From the NCBI RefSeq assembly GCF_010894435.1, contig NZ_JAAIXZ010000009.1, forward strand, positions 291,342 through 355,341: a stretch of DNA of 64,000 nt. Direction: 5' to 3'. The stretch comes from Pyxidicoccus trucidator (GTDB lineage: Bacteria > Myxococcota > Myxococcia > Myxococcales > Myxococcaceae). Under the pieces are notes generated by a model that worked only from the letters and a program-made list of their open reading frames with translations, was not told the origin of the DNA and ran no database searches. Shown here piece after piece: positions 17,570-25,722 of the stretch (its first letter is position 1; each line of letters opens with the position of its first letter). Both the position numbers and the translations under genes were made by a program.

Positions 17570-18610
17570 TCACGGGAGAGGCAGAAGGCGCTCGCGCCGG
17601 AAGCTCTCCGGGCTGGTGCCCCACCAGCGCTTGAAGGCGCGGTGGAACGCCGCCGGCTCCGCGTAGCCCAGGAGGAAGGACACCTCGGCAATGGACATCC
17701 GCCGCCGCAGGTAGGCCTCGGACAGCTCGCGGCGCAGCGCCTCGACGATGGCGGCGTAGGACTGTCCCTCCTCCGCCAGCCGCCGCTGCAGGGTGCGCGG
17801 CGGCTGGCGCAGCGCCCGGGCCACCGCGGCGAAGGAGCAGTCCCCTCCGGCCAGTGCGCGCCGTACCGCCTCGCGCACCCGCTCCGTGGTGGTGCTCGCC
17901 TGGGGCAGCCGCTCCAGCACGCGGCGCGCCTGCCGCTCGAACATGGTGTTCAGCAGCGCGTCCGCGTGGACGAAGGGCCGGCCCGCGTCCTCGTGGGAGA
18001 ACTCGATGTCGTTGGCGGTCGCGCCGAACTCCAGGGGGCAGCCGAAGAGGGCCTCGTGCTCCGCGGTGTCCTCCGGGGCCGGGTGGGCGAAGCGCACGCG
18101 CAGGGGCCGCACGTCCACGCAGGTGAAGAAGCGCACGCCGGTGGCGAACTGGACGAGCGCGGCCTCGGTGAGGTGCCGGTGCGCGGGCCGCCACGTCCCC
18201 ACGGGCGTGAAGCGCATGCGCACGCCGCGCTCCGTCTCCTCCATCCGGAAGCGCTCCCCGTCGCCCCAGACGCGCTGGTAGCGGCAGCCCCGCTCCATGG
18301 CGTCGCGCAGGGTGGCGCTGGTGAGGACCACGAAGGTGGCCGGGTCATCCAGGTCCACCATGTCCACGCGGGCGATGTGCAGGCCCAGGTTGGCGTCCCC
18401 GGAGCGCGCGGCCATCCGCTCCAGCATGTCGTCCAGGACGGTGTAGGGGATGCGCAGCTCGGGGTCGTCCAGTTCTTCCAGCCGGAGGCCGGCCTCGCGC
18501 CCGAGGGCCTCCACCGGCAGCCCGAGCCCCTCGGCCACCCGCAGCGCCTGACGCGCCAGACGGGCCGAGAGGGACGGCTCGGAGCTGGAGGACACGGGCG
18601 CCTTCGCCAC
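17570..18610 (-). CDS. AraC family transcriptional regulator (OruR-like)
   Basis: This 346-residue regulator has an N-terminal arabinose-binding-type ligand domain (about residues 20-210) and a C-terminal AraC helix-turn-helix pair with CSFAAVARALRQPPRTLQRRL and MSIAEVSFLLGYAEPAAFHRAFKRWWG. The second half of the DNA-binding domain matches the family consensus closely. The start is set at the GTG of 18610 (VAKAPVSSSS) by homology length; a longer open frame runs to 18799 across the divergent promoter. It is divergent from the methyltransferase-like gene at 18705 and may control it. Confidence 0.85.
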   Translation of the reverse strand: MAKAPVSSSSEPSLSARLARQALRVAEGLGLPVEALGREAGLRLEELDDPELRIPYTVLDDMLERMAARSGDANLGLHIARVDMVDLDDPATFVVLTSATLRDAMERGCRYQRVWGDGERFRMEETERGVRMRFTPVGTWRPAHRHLTEAALVQFATGVRFFTCVDVRPLRVRFAHPAPEDTAEHEALFGCPLEFGATANDIEFSHEDAGRPFVHADALLNTMFERQARRVLERLPQASTTTERVREAVRRALAGGDCSFAAVARALRQPPRTLQRRLAEEGQSYAAIVEALRRELSEAYLRRRMSIAEVSFLLGYAEPAAFHRAFKRWWGTSPESFRRERLLPLP

Positions 18611-18704
18611 ACCGGGCACCGTAGCGGCGGGCTGGCGTGCGCGGCAAGCCGTTCTGGCGCCAGCAGTCACTGCGGCGGCGCCTCCGGGCCGACATCCTCG
18701 CCCC

Positions 18705-19499
18705 ATGAACGAGCCTCCCGCCCCGCTGATGCCCCGCCTGCACCTCTTCGAGTTCATCGACCAGTCCTGGTGCCCTTCCGCGCTGAGGGACCTGGCCACC
18801 GACTACCTGCACACCGTCAGCACGCGCATGGGCGTCTTCGACGCCTCGGCCGGGGTGCTGGCCCGGGGCCTGAGCGCCTCGGAGGGCGGCGAGCTGGTGG
18901 ACCTGGGCTCCGGCGGCCGGGGCCCCCTGCCCCGGCTCCGGCGGCTGCTGGCGGAGGGGCACGGCGTGGACGCGCACCTGGTGCTCACCGACAAGTACCC
19001 CAACGCCCGGGCCGCCGAGCGCGCCCGGGCGGAGGGCGTCGACTACCTGGAGCGCTCCGTGGACGCCCTGCGCGTGCCCGCGGACCTGCGCGGCATGCGC
19101 ACCCTCTTCAACGCCCTGCACCACTTCCGTCCCGAGGACGTCCGCGCCCTCTTCGCCGACGCGCAGGCCCGGGGTGTCCCCATCGCCACCTTCGAGTCGG
19201 TGCGGCGCACGCCAGCGGGCATCCTCTCCATGCTGCTGGTGCCGCTGCTGGTGCTGCTGTTCACCCCGCTGGTGCGGCCGCTGACGCCGCTGCGCCTGCT
19301 GCTCACCTACGTGGTGCCGGTGGCGCCGCTCATCATCTTCTGGGACGGCCTCGTGTCCGCGCTGCGGGCCCACCGCCCGGAGGAGCTGCGCGCGCTGACG
19401 GCCTCGCTCGCGCGCGAGGGGTACACCTGGGAGGTGGGCGAGGCGACGGCGCCCGGCAGGCCCGCCATCAGCTACGTGCTGGGCAGGCCCACGCGCTGA
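18705..19499 (+). CDS. methyltransferase-like membrane protein
   Basis: This 264-residue protein begins like a class I SAM-dependent methyltransferase: LVDLGSGGRGPLPRL (motif I) near residue 65, then HLVLTDKYP (motif II) and FNALHHFRPEDV. Where a methyltransferase normally continues there is instead a hydrophobic hairpin (LSMLLVPLLVLLFTPLVRPL to LLLTYVVPVAPLIIFW, about residues 165-210), followed by a soluble end. It may be membrane-anchored. The substrate is unknown. It is divergent from the AraC regulator. Confidence 0.65.
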   Translation: MNEPPAPLMPRLHLFEFIDQSWCPSALRDLATDYLHTVSTRMGVFDASAGVLARGLSASEGGELVDLGSGGRGPLPRLRRLLAEGHGVDAHLVLTDKYPNARAAERARAEGVDYLERSVDALRVPADLRGMRTLFNALHHFRPEDVRALFADAQARGVPIATFESVRRTPAGILSMLLVPLLVLLFTPLVRPLTPLRLLLTYVVPVAPLIIFWDGLVSALRAHRPEELRALTASLAREGYTWEVGEATAPGRPAISYVLGRPTR

Positions 19500-19500
19500 G

Positions 19501-20304
19501 TCAGTGCAGCGCCGCCAGGAGGACGAGGATTCCGTTGATGCCCAGCCCCATCGACACGTAGCCGGGACTGGCGCGCGAGGTGCCCGCCGCCAGGTTCAGG
19601 TGGCCCAGCGTGCCCAGGCACAGCTTCGCCCCCACCTCGGCGCCGACGTTGGGGCCCTGGCCGGGGATGGCGCTCGGGGCGCCGCCCAGCATCAGCCGCG
19701 CGTAGGGCGCGAGCCAGGACGAGAGGAAGTGCTGGTAGCCGACGAAGCCGTTGAGCTCCGAGGCCCCGGACTGGCTGAAGGCCACGTTGGCGCCGAAGGT
19801 CAGTCGCCGCTCGAAGAACGCCAGGGGCTGGATGTTGAGCGAGATGTCGCTGCCCAGCCCGTTCGCGGCGTCCACCCGGTACGCGAAGACGAACTCGAAG
19901 TCCGGCTTGTCGAGCGCGGGCGCCTCCCGCCGCAGCCGTGCCGCCGCCTCCAGGTCTCCCTCGCCACCCCGGGCCTCGCGCAGGTCCGCCAGCGCCATGG
20001 TCCCCTCCTCGTCCGCGGCCTCGTACATCCTGGCGAGCGGGGGCTCGGCGCCGGCCAGGTCCCCCGCCCCCATCCGCAGCCGTCCCTGCGCAAGACAGGC
20101 GGGCAGCTCTCCGGCCTCGCACGCCCTGCCGAAGGCCTTGTCCGCGGCGGCGTGGTCGCCCTGCTGGAGGAGCTGCTCGCCCCACCGGCCACACGCCGAA
20201 GCCACGCCCCGCTCGCAGGCCGACATGGGAGACATCGTCCCTGTCGTGGCACAGGCCACGCACCCCAGGGAAGCCAGCACTGCCAGGAGCCGCACGCGTG
20301 TCAT
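19501..20304 (-). CDS. lipoprotein with Sel1-like repeats and beta-barrel-like C-terminus
   Basis: This 267-residue protein has a lipoprotein-type signal (lipobox CVACA region), then a Cys-rich helical part. The pattern ACERGVASACGRWG and RACEAGELPACLAQGRL is the Sel1-like repeat used in protein-protein contact. From about residue 140 the sequence changes to alternating strands typical of an outer-membrane barrel or porin-like end (FVFAYRVDAANGLGSDI, LNGFVGYQHFLSSW, VGAEVGAKLCLGTLGHL). ATG 20304 is preferred to 20313. It converges on the gene at 19499 with one base between stops. Confidence 0.62.
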   Translation of the reverse strand: MTRVRLLAVLASLGCVACATTGTMSPMSACERGVASACGRWGEQLLQQGDHAAADKAFGRACEAGELPACLAQGRLRMGAGDLAGAEPPLARMYEAADEEGTMALADLREARGGEGDLEAAARLRREAPALDKPDFEFVFAYRVDAANGLGSDISLNIQPLAFFERRLTFGANVAFSQSGASELNGFVGYQHFLSSWLAPYARLMLGGAPSAIPGQGPNVGAEVGAKLCLGTLGHLNLAAGTSRASPGYVSMGLGINGILVLLAALH

Positions 20305-20313
20305 GAGGGCCAT

Positions 20314-20673
20314 TCAACCACGGACGCCCGAGTGGCCGCCTGGCGCCCATCCGCCACCGGAAGTGGCCTCGGACTCCGGGCCCATGGACATGGCGCCGGC
20401 CACGCCGCGCCCGTTGCCCATGCGACAGATGGGCCCGCCCTCCCGCTCGCCGGGGGCCCCGCGAGGAGGCGGCAGCCTGCGCCCTCCTGCCTGCCTGCTG
20501 TCCACCCTGACGAGGTAGACCGGCCGGCCCTCAAAGGCCCGTGTGCCCCCTGGCCTCCAGAGGGATCAACGCAGAACTTGAGGCCACACAGGAGGACCGG
20601 TGCCCCAAGTCGCCACCCAGCACGACTGCCATGTTTCTGCTCCGCACTCGCGGCTCCCATGGAGGGAGCCCGC
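20314..20673. other. 360-bp gap without a supported gene
   Basis: This stretch separates the Sel1-like lipoprotein from the divergent EEP-family gene. It contains one open minus-strand frame (20314-20505) with a GTG start and no good ribosome binding site. It abuts the lipoprotein start and could be a leader peptide, but I do not call it. No convincing promoter boxes or repeats were seen. Confidence 0.4.
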
Positions 20674-21951
20674 ATGAAGGTGCCCGAGCTGCTGGAGCAT
20701 CTCCCCGGGGTGGGCCCCCTGCTCTCCCGCGTGCCAGGCGGCCACGAGGAGCCGCTGGCCCGCCGCGAGCCCACCGTCACCTTCCCCGACTTCGACGCCG
20801 TGCCCCGGTCGGAGACGGAGCGGGCCCTGGGCGACGGCCGTACCTTCGTCGTCCGCCATCCCTCGCCCCGCCCCGCGCGCGGGCCCGGGCTGACGGTGAT
20901 GAGCTACAACATCCTGCTCGGCGGCCAGCGGCGGGAAGCGCTGCTGGCGTACTTCGACCACCTCGAGGCCGAGGGCCGGATGCCGGACGTCATCGGCCTG
21001 CAGGAGGCCAACGTGCCCATCACCGTGCTCCTGGCGCGGCGGTATGGGTTCCACATGGCCTACCAGGGGCATGACGGCGGCCCTGGCGCGCGGCTCGTCA
21101 ACGGCAAGGCCTACCTGACCCGCCACCCGCTGGTGGACGCGGCGCACTACACCTACGTCATCCCCGACTCCGTGCGCGAGGCGGCCATCGTCCGCCGCGG
21201 AGACCCGTGCGAGCTGCCCGAGGACCGGGGCGCGCTCTACATGCGGCTGGAGGTGGAGGGCCACCCGCTGGTCCTCTACAACGTGCACCACGCCCTGGGA
21301 GACTCCGGCATCAACGCGCGCAACCTGCGCCAGCTCAACGCGCTGCTGCGTCACCGGGAAGTCGCGCACGCGGTGGTGCTGGGGGACTTCAACGCCAACA
21401 CCGCCATCAAACGGGGGGGCTCGTGGCTGATGGCCCACCTCCTGACGTACGACGACACCGACACGATAGAGGAGTACGCGGTGCGCTACGGCGACCCGCA
21501 CGCCAGCGTGGGTGACAAGGGCGTGGGCAACATCGCCGACCCGCGCCTGCGTCACGAGCTGCACGAGCTGGAGCTGGTGCTGCCGGAGACGATTGCCCAC
21601 GCCACCCTCGCGCAGGTGCGGCTGCAGGATGGCTCCCTGATGACGCCGAAGCAGGCGTGCATCGAGCTGCGCTCCGGCAAGGTGCCGCGCGGGAGCGAGC
21701 ACTGGCTGCGGCTGCAGGACATCGCCGACAGCGCCACCCTCACGTCGCTGCCGGACGAGCGCGGCGTGGTGCCCGCCACGGGCAAGCGCTTCGACAACAT
21801 CTACGCCACGCCCAGCCTGGTGCCCGTTCTCTTCGAGGTGGACCGCAGCACCGAGTCCTCCGACCACCAGCCCGTGGTGGCGCACTACACCGTGCGCGGC
21901 CCCGGCACCCGGGAAGTCAGACCTCCCTCGGGGAACAGCAAGCCGGCCTGA
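20674..21951 (+). CDS. endonuclease/exonuclease/phosphatase (EEP) family protein
   Basis: This 425-residue protein has the EEP metal-dependent hydrolase fold shared by DNase I, sphingomyelinases and inositol phosphatases. Visible motifs are LTVMSYNILLGG (Asn), DVIGLQEANVP (metal-binding Glu), VLGDFNANTAI (Asp/Asn) and the terminal SSDHQPVVAHY (Asp-His). The middle has an insertion of about 100 residues. A strong GGAGGGAG site sits 5 bases before the ATG at 20674. No signal peptide is seen. The substrate, whether DNA, RNA or lipid, cannot be told. Confidence 0.82.
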   Translation: MKVPELLEHLPGVGPLLSRVPGGHEEPLARREPTVTFPDFDAVPRSETERALGDGRTFVVRHPSPRPARGPGLTVMSYNILLGGQRREALLAYFDHLEAEGRMPDVIGLQEANVPITVLLARRYGFHMAYQGHDGGPGARLVNGKAYLTRHPLVDAAHYTYVIPDSVREAAIVRRGDPCELPEDRGALYMRLEVEGHPLVLYNVHHALGDSGINARNLRQLNALLRHREVAHAVVLGDFNANTAIKRGGSWLMAHLLTYDDTDTIEEYAVRYGDPHASVGDKGVGNIADPRLRHELHELELVLPETIAHATLAQVRLQDGSLMTPKQACIELRSGKVPRGSEHWLRLQDIADSATLTSLPDERGVVPATGKRFDNIYATPSLVPVLFEVDRSTESSDHQPVVAHYTVRGPGTREVRPPSGNSKPA

Positions 21952-21966
21952 GCCGCCAACCCGGGC

Positions 21967-22707
21967 TCAGAGGAGCACGAAGTCCATGTTCTTGAAGCCG
22001 CGCGTGCGCGCGCAGACCTCGTAGCCCTCGCTGCCGCCCTCGTCGTTGGTGTTGCCTTCGATGGTCTGGAAGGTCTCCTCGTCCACCTCGGTGACGATGC
22101 CGGCGTGCTCCCAGTCCGTGGCCGTGCGGCGGCGCAGGAAGAGGCTGCCAGGGTGGATGAGCGTCCGGTCGGGCGGAGCGGTGAGCGTGGACAGGAAGCG
22201 GCTCCGCTCCCGGGCGAAGGAGGCCAGCGTGTCGCAGGAGGACGTGCGCGCCACCGGCGGAGAGACACCGAGCGTCCTCGCCGCCTGCTGCACGCAGAAG
22301 GTGGCGAAGCCCGCGCACCAGGCCCACTGCGCGCCCTCGTGGCCGTCCAGGTAGAGGCGCACCCACGGGCCGCGATTCTCTCCGCCAATCTCGCGCGGCT
22401 GCTGGCGCAGGTGCTGCGTGGCGTAGGCCACCACCAGTGAGCCGAACGAGCGACCCTGGGCGGGAATCGACGCCAGGGCAGTGCGCATGGGCGCCACCAT
22501 CCGGTCGAAGGTGGCCGCGTCAGCGACGCCCGTCACCGCGAGCCCGGCCTTCGCCTGGAACCGCTTCAACGCGGCCTCCGTCGCAGCACCGAAGTCGCCG
22601 TCGACGGCGACCGCGAAGCCACCGAGCGACAGCCATTCCTGGATGCGTCGCACGCCAGGGCCCTGCTCGCCTCGGCGATACACCTTGTCCAGCTCGAGCT
22701 CGTTCAT
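21967..22707 (-). CDS. peptidoglycan-binding, CHAP-like cysteine amidase
   Basis: This 246-residue protein has an N-terminal PG_binding_1 domain (GEQGPGVRRIQEWLSLGGF, GDFGAATEAALKRFQAKAGL, about residues 12-70). Its CHAP/NlpC-like catalytic domain has Cys131 in WAWCAGFATF and His201 in DWEHAGIVTEV, with IEGNTNDEG after it. Such enzymes cut peptidoglycan cross-links. There is no signal peptide, so it could be released by lysis or another secretion route. ATG 22707 with a GGGGAAG site is chosen over an upstream in-frame start. It may act as a predatory or defensive lysin, or in wall turnover. Confidence 0.82.
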   Translation of the reverse strand: MNELELDKVYRRGEQGPGVRRIQEWLSLGGFAVAVDGDFGAATEAALKRFQAKAGLAVTGVADAATFDRMVAPMRTALASIPAQGRSFGSLVVAYATQHLRQQPREIGGENRGPWVRLYLDGHEGAQWAWCAGFATFCVQQAARTLGVSPPVARTSSCDTLASFARERSRFLSTLTAPPDRTLIHPGSLFLRRRTATDWEHAGIVTEVDEETFQTIEGNTNDEGGSEGYEVCARTRGFKNMDFVLL

Positions 22708-22865
22708 GACTTCCCCCCGCCGGCAACCGCGAGCGCCGGCACGCGCATCATCCTGGCACTGGCATGGAGCGGGAGCCAAGAGCAGGGCAGTGCGGCCCCG
22801 CGACACCGCGAGGCCTTCACTCCCGAAGCGTGCATGAGGGCGACGTGTCACGCGTCGGTGACGCG

Positions 22866-23201
22866 TCAGCGGCGCTCGTCCTCCTCGAGCGGACCGCGTC
22901 CGTTCTCCAGTGGACCTTCGCCGTCGTTGATGACGCCGGGCTTGTCACCGATGGGGGCCTTGCCGGAGCCGCCCACGCCCTCCTTGAAGCCCTCACCCGC
23001 TTCACGGGCCGCGCCCTCGACCTTGTCCGCCGCCTTCTTCGTCCCCTCCTCCACGTCCTTCGCGGCCTCGCCTACCTCCCTGCCCACCTCACGGGCGTCC
23101 TCGCGCACGGCCTCCTCCTGCCGCTCCGTGCAGCCCGCCGTCAGTCCGAGCACCCCACACAGGCCCGCCATCGTGAGCCACCGCCATCCCTGTCGTGCCA
23201 T
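22866..23201 (-). CDS. small lipoprotein with amphipathic helix
   Basis: This 111-residue lipoprotein (lipobox LTAGC) is followed by a long charged Ala/Glu/Lys helix with heptad-like repeats (VGREVGEAAKDVEEGTKKAA). It resembles LEA-like or apolipoprotein-like helices seen in small envelope lipoproteins. The C-terminal 30 residues are Gly/Pro/Asp-rich and unstructured. The function is unknown. Confidence 0.7.
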   Translation of the reverse strand: MARQGWRWLTMAGLCGVLGLTAGCTERQEEAVREDAREVGREVGEAAKDVEEGTKKAADKVEGAAREAGEGFKEGVGGSGKAPIGDKPGVINDGEGPLENGRGPLEEDERR

Positions 23202-23261
23202 CGCGTGCCTCCTGGTTCCTGATGCGTCCTCGTCAGGCGGAGAAGGTAGGCACGCCTGCTG

Positions 23262-25565
23262 TCAGAGGCTCTCCGGGCAGCGGGTGAGAGATGTAATCCA
23301 GGCGTCCACCAGGGCCGTACCCTCGGCGTCCACCAGGCGCGTGGCGAGCGGCGGCATCTGGAAAGAGTCCCGCGCGTGCATGCGCAGCGACACGAGGGAC
23401 TTCTCCGGGTGGCCCGGCAGCACCAGCCGCGCTCCGGGCACGCCCAGCTCCCCCAATTCCGGTGGCGCGTCACACACCCCGGCCCCCGCCAGCGGCGTGG
23501 TGAAGCGCAGGTCCGCCGCGCCCCGGCCAAGGCCATTGGGCCGGTGGCACACGGCGCAGTTGACGTGGAGGTACGCGCGGGCCCGGGCCTCCGCGGACTC
23601 CGTGCCGTCGTAGCGCGGCAGCCGGGGGAGCGCCTCCGGCAACGCCGGCAACGAGAGCAGGCCGATGTGCTCCAGCGTCGCGAGCTGCGAGGCGCGGCGG
23701 GCCCCCGGGTAGACGAAGTCTCCGTTGAGCTGCGCCACGTCCAGGCCCAGCACGTGCCCCGCGGCGGCGTTGTGGCACTGCATGCACTCGCCCCGGCTGG
23801 GGAAGGTCCACGTCCCGCCCGCCACGGCCTTCACCTTGCCCGCGTCCAGCAGCACCGCGTCCGTGCCGGCCTCGTTCCACTCGTAGGTGTAGCCGGCCCA
23901 GCTTCCGTCCGGGTGGCGCATGAAGAGGCGCGTCTCCACCCGCTGGCCATCCAGGAGGAAGGTCTTCACCGCCACGCTGCCCGGGGGCGGCTCCAGGACA
24001 CCCTCCGCGCCCACCACCACCGTCGTGCCATCCGGCACCGCGAGGAAGCGCTCCTTGTCCGCGCTGTCGGACCACAGCGGCGCATTCACGCCGTAGGGGA
24101 TGAGCCCGCCCGCGGGCTTCCTGGCGTCCTGGGGGTCCACGCACCCCGTCTCCGACAGCCTCGTGGGGAACGGGCCCCCCGGTGCGGCCTGCGCCGGGAC
24201 GAGCCGGTGGAGCCCGCCGCCGCCGAAGTCCACCACCAGCAGCTCGCCATCGTTCAGCTCCGCGAAGGAGGAGATGTTGAGCGAGGTGGAGAGGACGCGC
24301 TGCGGCTTCGCCCCGCCGCCAGGCGTGGCATTCCCCGGCAGCGTCCAGATGCGCCCCGAGCCGAAGTCCCCGAAGACGTACTGGCCCGCGAGCGCCGGCA
24401 CCGCGCCGCCCCGGTACACGTAGCCTCCGGTGACGGACACGCCCTCGTCGCGGCCATACATCGCCACCGGGGGTATCAGCCCCTGGGTGGAGCACGCACC
24501 GCTGCGCACGCAGGTGGTACCTTCGAGCACGCTCCAGCCGTAGTTGCCTCCGAGCACCACGCGGTTGATTTCCTCCCAGCGCTTCTCCCCCACGTCGGCC
24601 AGCCACAGCGCGCCGGTGCGCCGGTCGAAGCTCCAGCGCCACGGGTTCCGGAAGCCGAGCGCGTAGATTTCCTTCCGCCCGCCGCCCTGGGCGTACGGGT
24701 TGCTGGAAGGAATGGCGTAGGGCCGGGCGCCGTCCACGTCCAGGCGCACCAGCTTCCCCAGCAGCCGCTCCTTGTCCTGCGAGGTGCGGTTCGGGTCCTC
24801 GCGGCCACCGCCGTCACCGAAGCCGACATAGAGGTAGCCGTCCGAGCCGAACGCGAGGTGCCCCCCGTTGTGGTACGAGTACGGCTGCTCCAGCTTGAGG
24901 ACCAGCTCCTCGCTGCGAGCGTCCAGCGTCGCTCCGCCGTCGGTGCTGCGGTAGCGGACGATGTATGAGTGCAGCTTCCCCTTGGCGTCGTCTCCGATAT
25001 AGGAGAGGAACACCTCTCCGTTCCGGGCGAAGCGTGGGTGGAAGGCCATGCCCAGCAGCCCCGACTCGTTGTGGGAGGCATTCACCCGCCCCGAGAGGTC
25101 GATGACCAGCGAGCGGCTCGCGGGGTCCGCCTCGTTCGAGAAGGCCCACACCCGGCCTTCCTTCTCCACCACGTAGATGCGGCGGTTGTCGCCAGGCGCC
25201 TGGAGCGCGAACAGCGGCTGCTGGAACTCCAGCTGCGGGAAGACGTGCTGGAGGGCCACGCCGGTGGCCTCCGCGGGCCGGGCGGGAGCCACGCAGGTGG
25301 GGTTGGCCGGCCGCGTGTCGAGGCCGAAGGGGACGGGAGTGTCGGGGGTGCCGGAGTCGGGCGGAGGCCCCGCGTCGGAGTCCGATGCGTCCTCGGGGCC
25401 GGGACCGGCATCCGGCCCCGCGGGCTGCTCCGCGTCGTGCGGGGGCTCGTCGGGTGTCTCCCCGTGGCCACCGACTGCGCCGGGACAGGCCGCGGGGGAC
25501 ACGAGCAGACCAATGGCGAGGACAAGGGTGCCGAGGAGGGCCAGCACCGGCGGACGTCGGGGCAT
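23262..25565 (-). CDS. PQQ-type sugar dehydrogenase fused to di-heme cytochrome c domain
   Basis: This 767-residue exported protein has a signal peptide, an Asp/Pro/Gly-rich linker, and a soluble-glucose-dehydrogenase-type six-bladed propeller from about residue 95 to 430. In it are HNESGLLGMAFHPRFARNGE, YSYHNGGHLAFGSDGYLYVG and ALGFRNPWRWSFD. The C-terminal part holds two heme-binding CxxCH motifs (CMQCH near 594 and CAVCH near 670). It would oxidise a sugar or aldose in the periplasm or on the surface and pass electrons through the hemes. ATG 25565 has a GGAGAGGG site. Substrate and PQQ use are inferred from the family. Confidence 0.82.
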   Translation of the reverse strand: MPRRPPVLALLGTLVLAIGLLVSPAACPGAVGGHGETPDEPPHDAEQPAGPDAGPGPEDASDSDAGPPPDSGTPDTPVPFGLDTRPANPTCVAPARPAEATGVALQHVFPQLEFQQPLFALQAPGDNRRIYVVEKEGRVWAFSNEADPASRSLVIDLSGRVNASHNESGLLGMAFHPRFARNGEVFLSYIGDDAKGKLHSYIVRYRSTDGGATLDARSEELVLKLEQPYSYHNGGHLAFGSDGYLYVGFGDGGGREDPNRTSQDKERLLGKLVRLDVDGARPYAIPSSNPYAQGGGRKEIYALGFRNPWRWSFDRRTGALWLADVGEKRWEEINRVVLGGNYGWSVLEGTTCVRSGACSTQGLIPPVAMYGRDEGVSVTGGYVYRGGAVPALAGQYVFGDFGSGRIWTLPGNATPGGGAKPQRVLSTSLNISSFAELNDGELLVVDFGGGGLHRLVPAQAAPGGPFPTRLSETGCVDPQDARKPAGGLIPYGVNAPLWSDSADKERFLAVPDGTTVVVGAEGVLEPPPGSVAVKTFLLDGQRVETRLFMRHPDGSWAGYTYEWNEAGTDAVLLDAGKVKAVAGGTWTFPSRGECMQCHNAAAGHVLGLDVAQLNGDFVYPGARRASQLATLEHIGLLSLPALPEALPRLPRYDGTESAEARARAYLHVNCAVCHRPNGLGRGAADLRFTTPLAGAGVCDAPPELGELGVPGARLVLPGHPEKSLVSLRMHARDSFQMPPLATRLVDAEGTALVDAWITSLTRCPESL

Positions 25566-25722
25566 ACCGCCCTCTCCCACTGAATGGCCCCGTCGGGGGA
25601 TTGCCCCCAGGACGGTCTGCCCGGTGTTGGACGCATGTGCGGCTCGGGAGCCCTCGCGGGCGTGGCCGGGTGGACAGACGCAGACGCGACGCCGGGCGAC
25701 TCCGGGCATAGGCTGTCGAGTC

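Noticed and set aside
20314..20505. A 63-codon minus-strand frame abutting the Sel1-like lipoprotein
   Set aside because: It has a GTG start with no good ribosome binding site and only moderate codon bias; not enough to call a gene.
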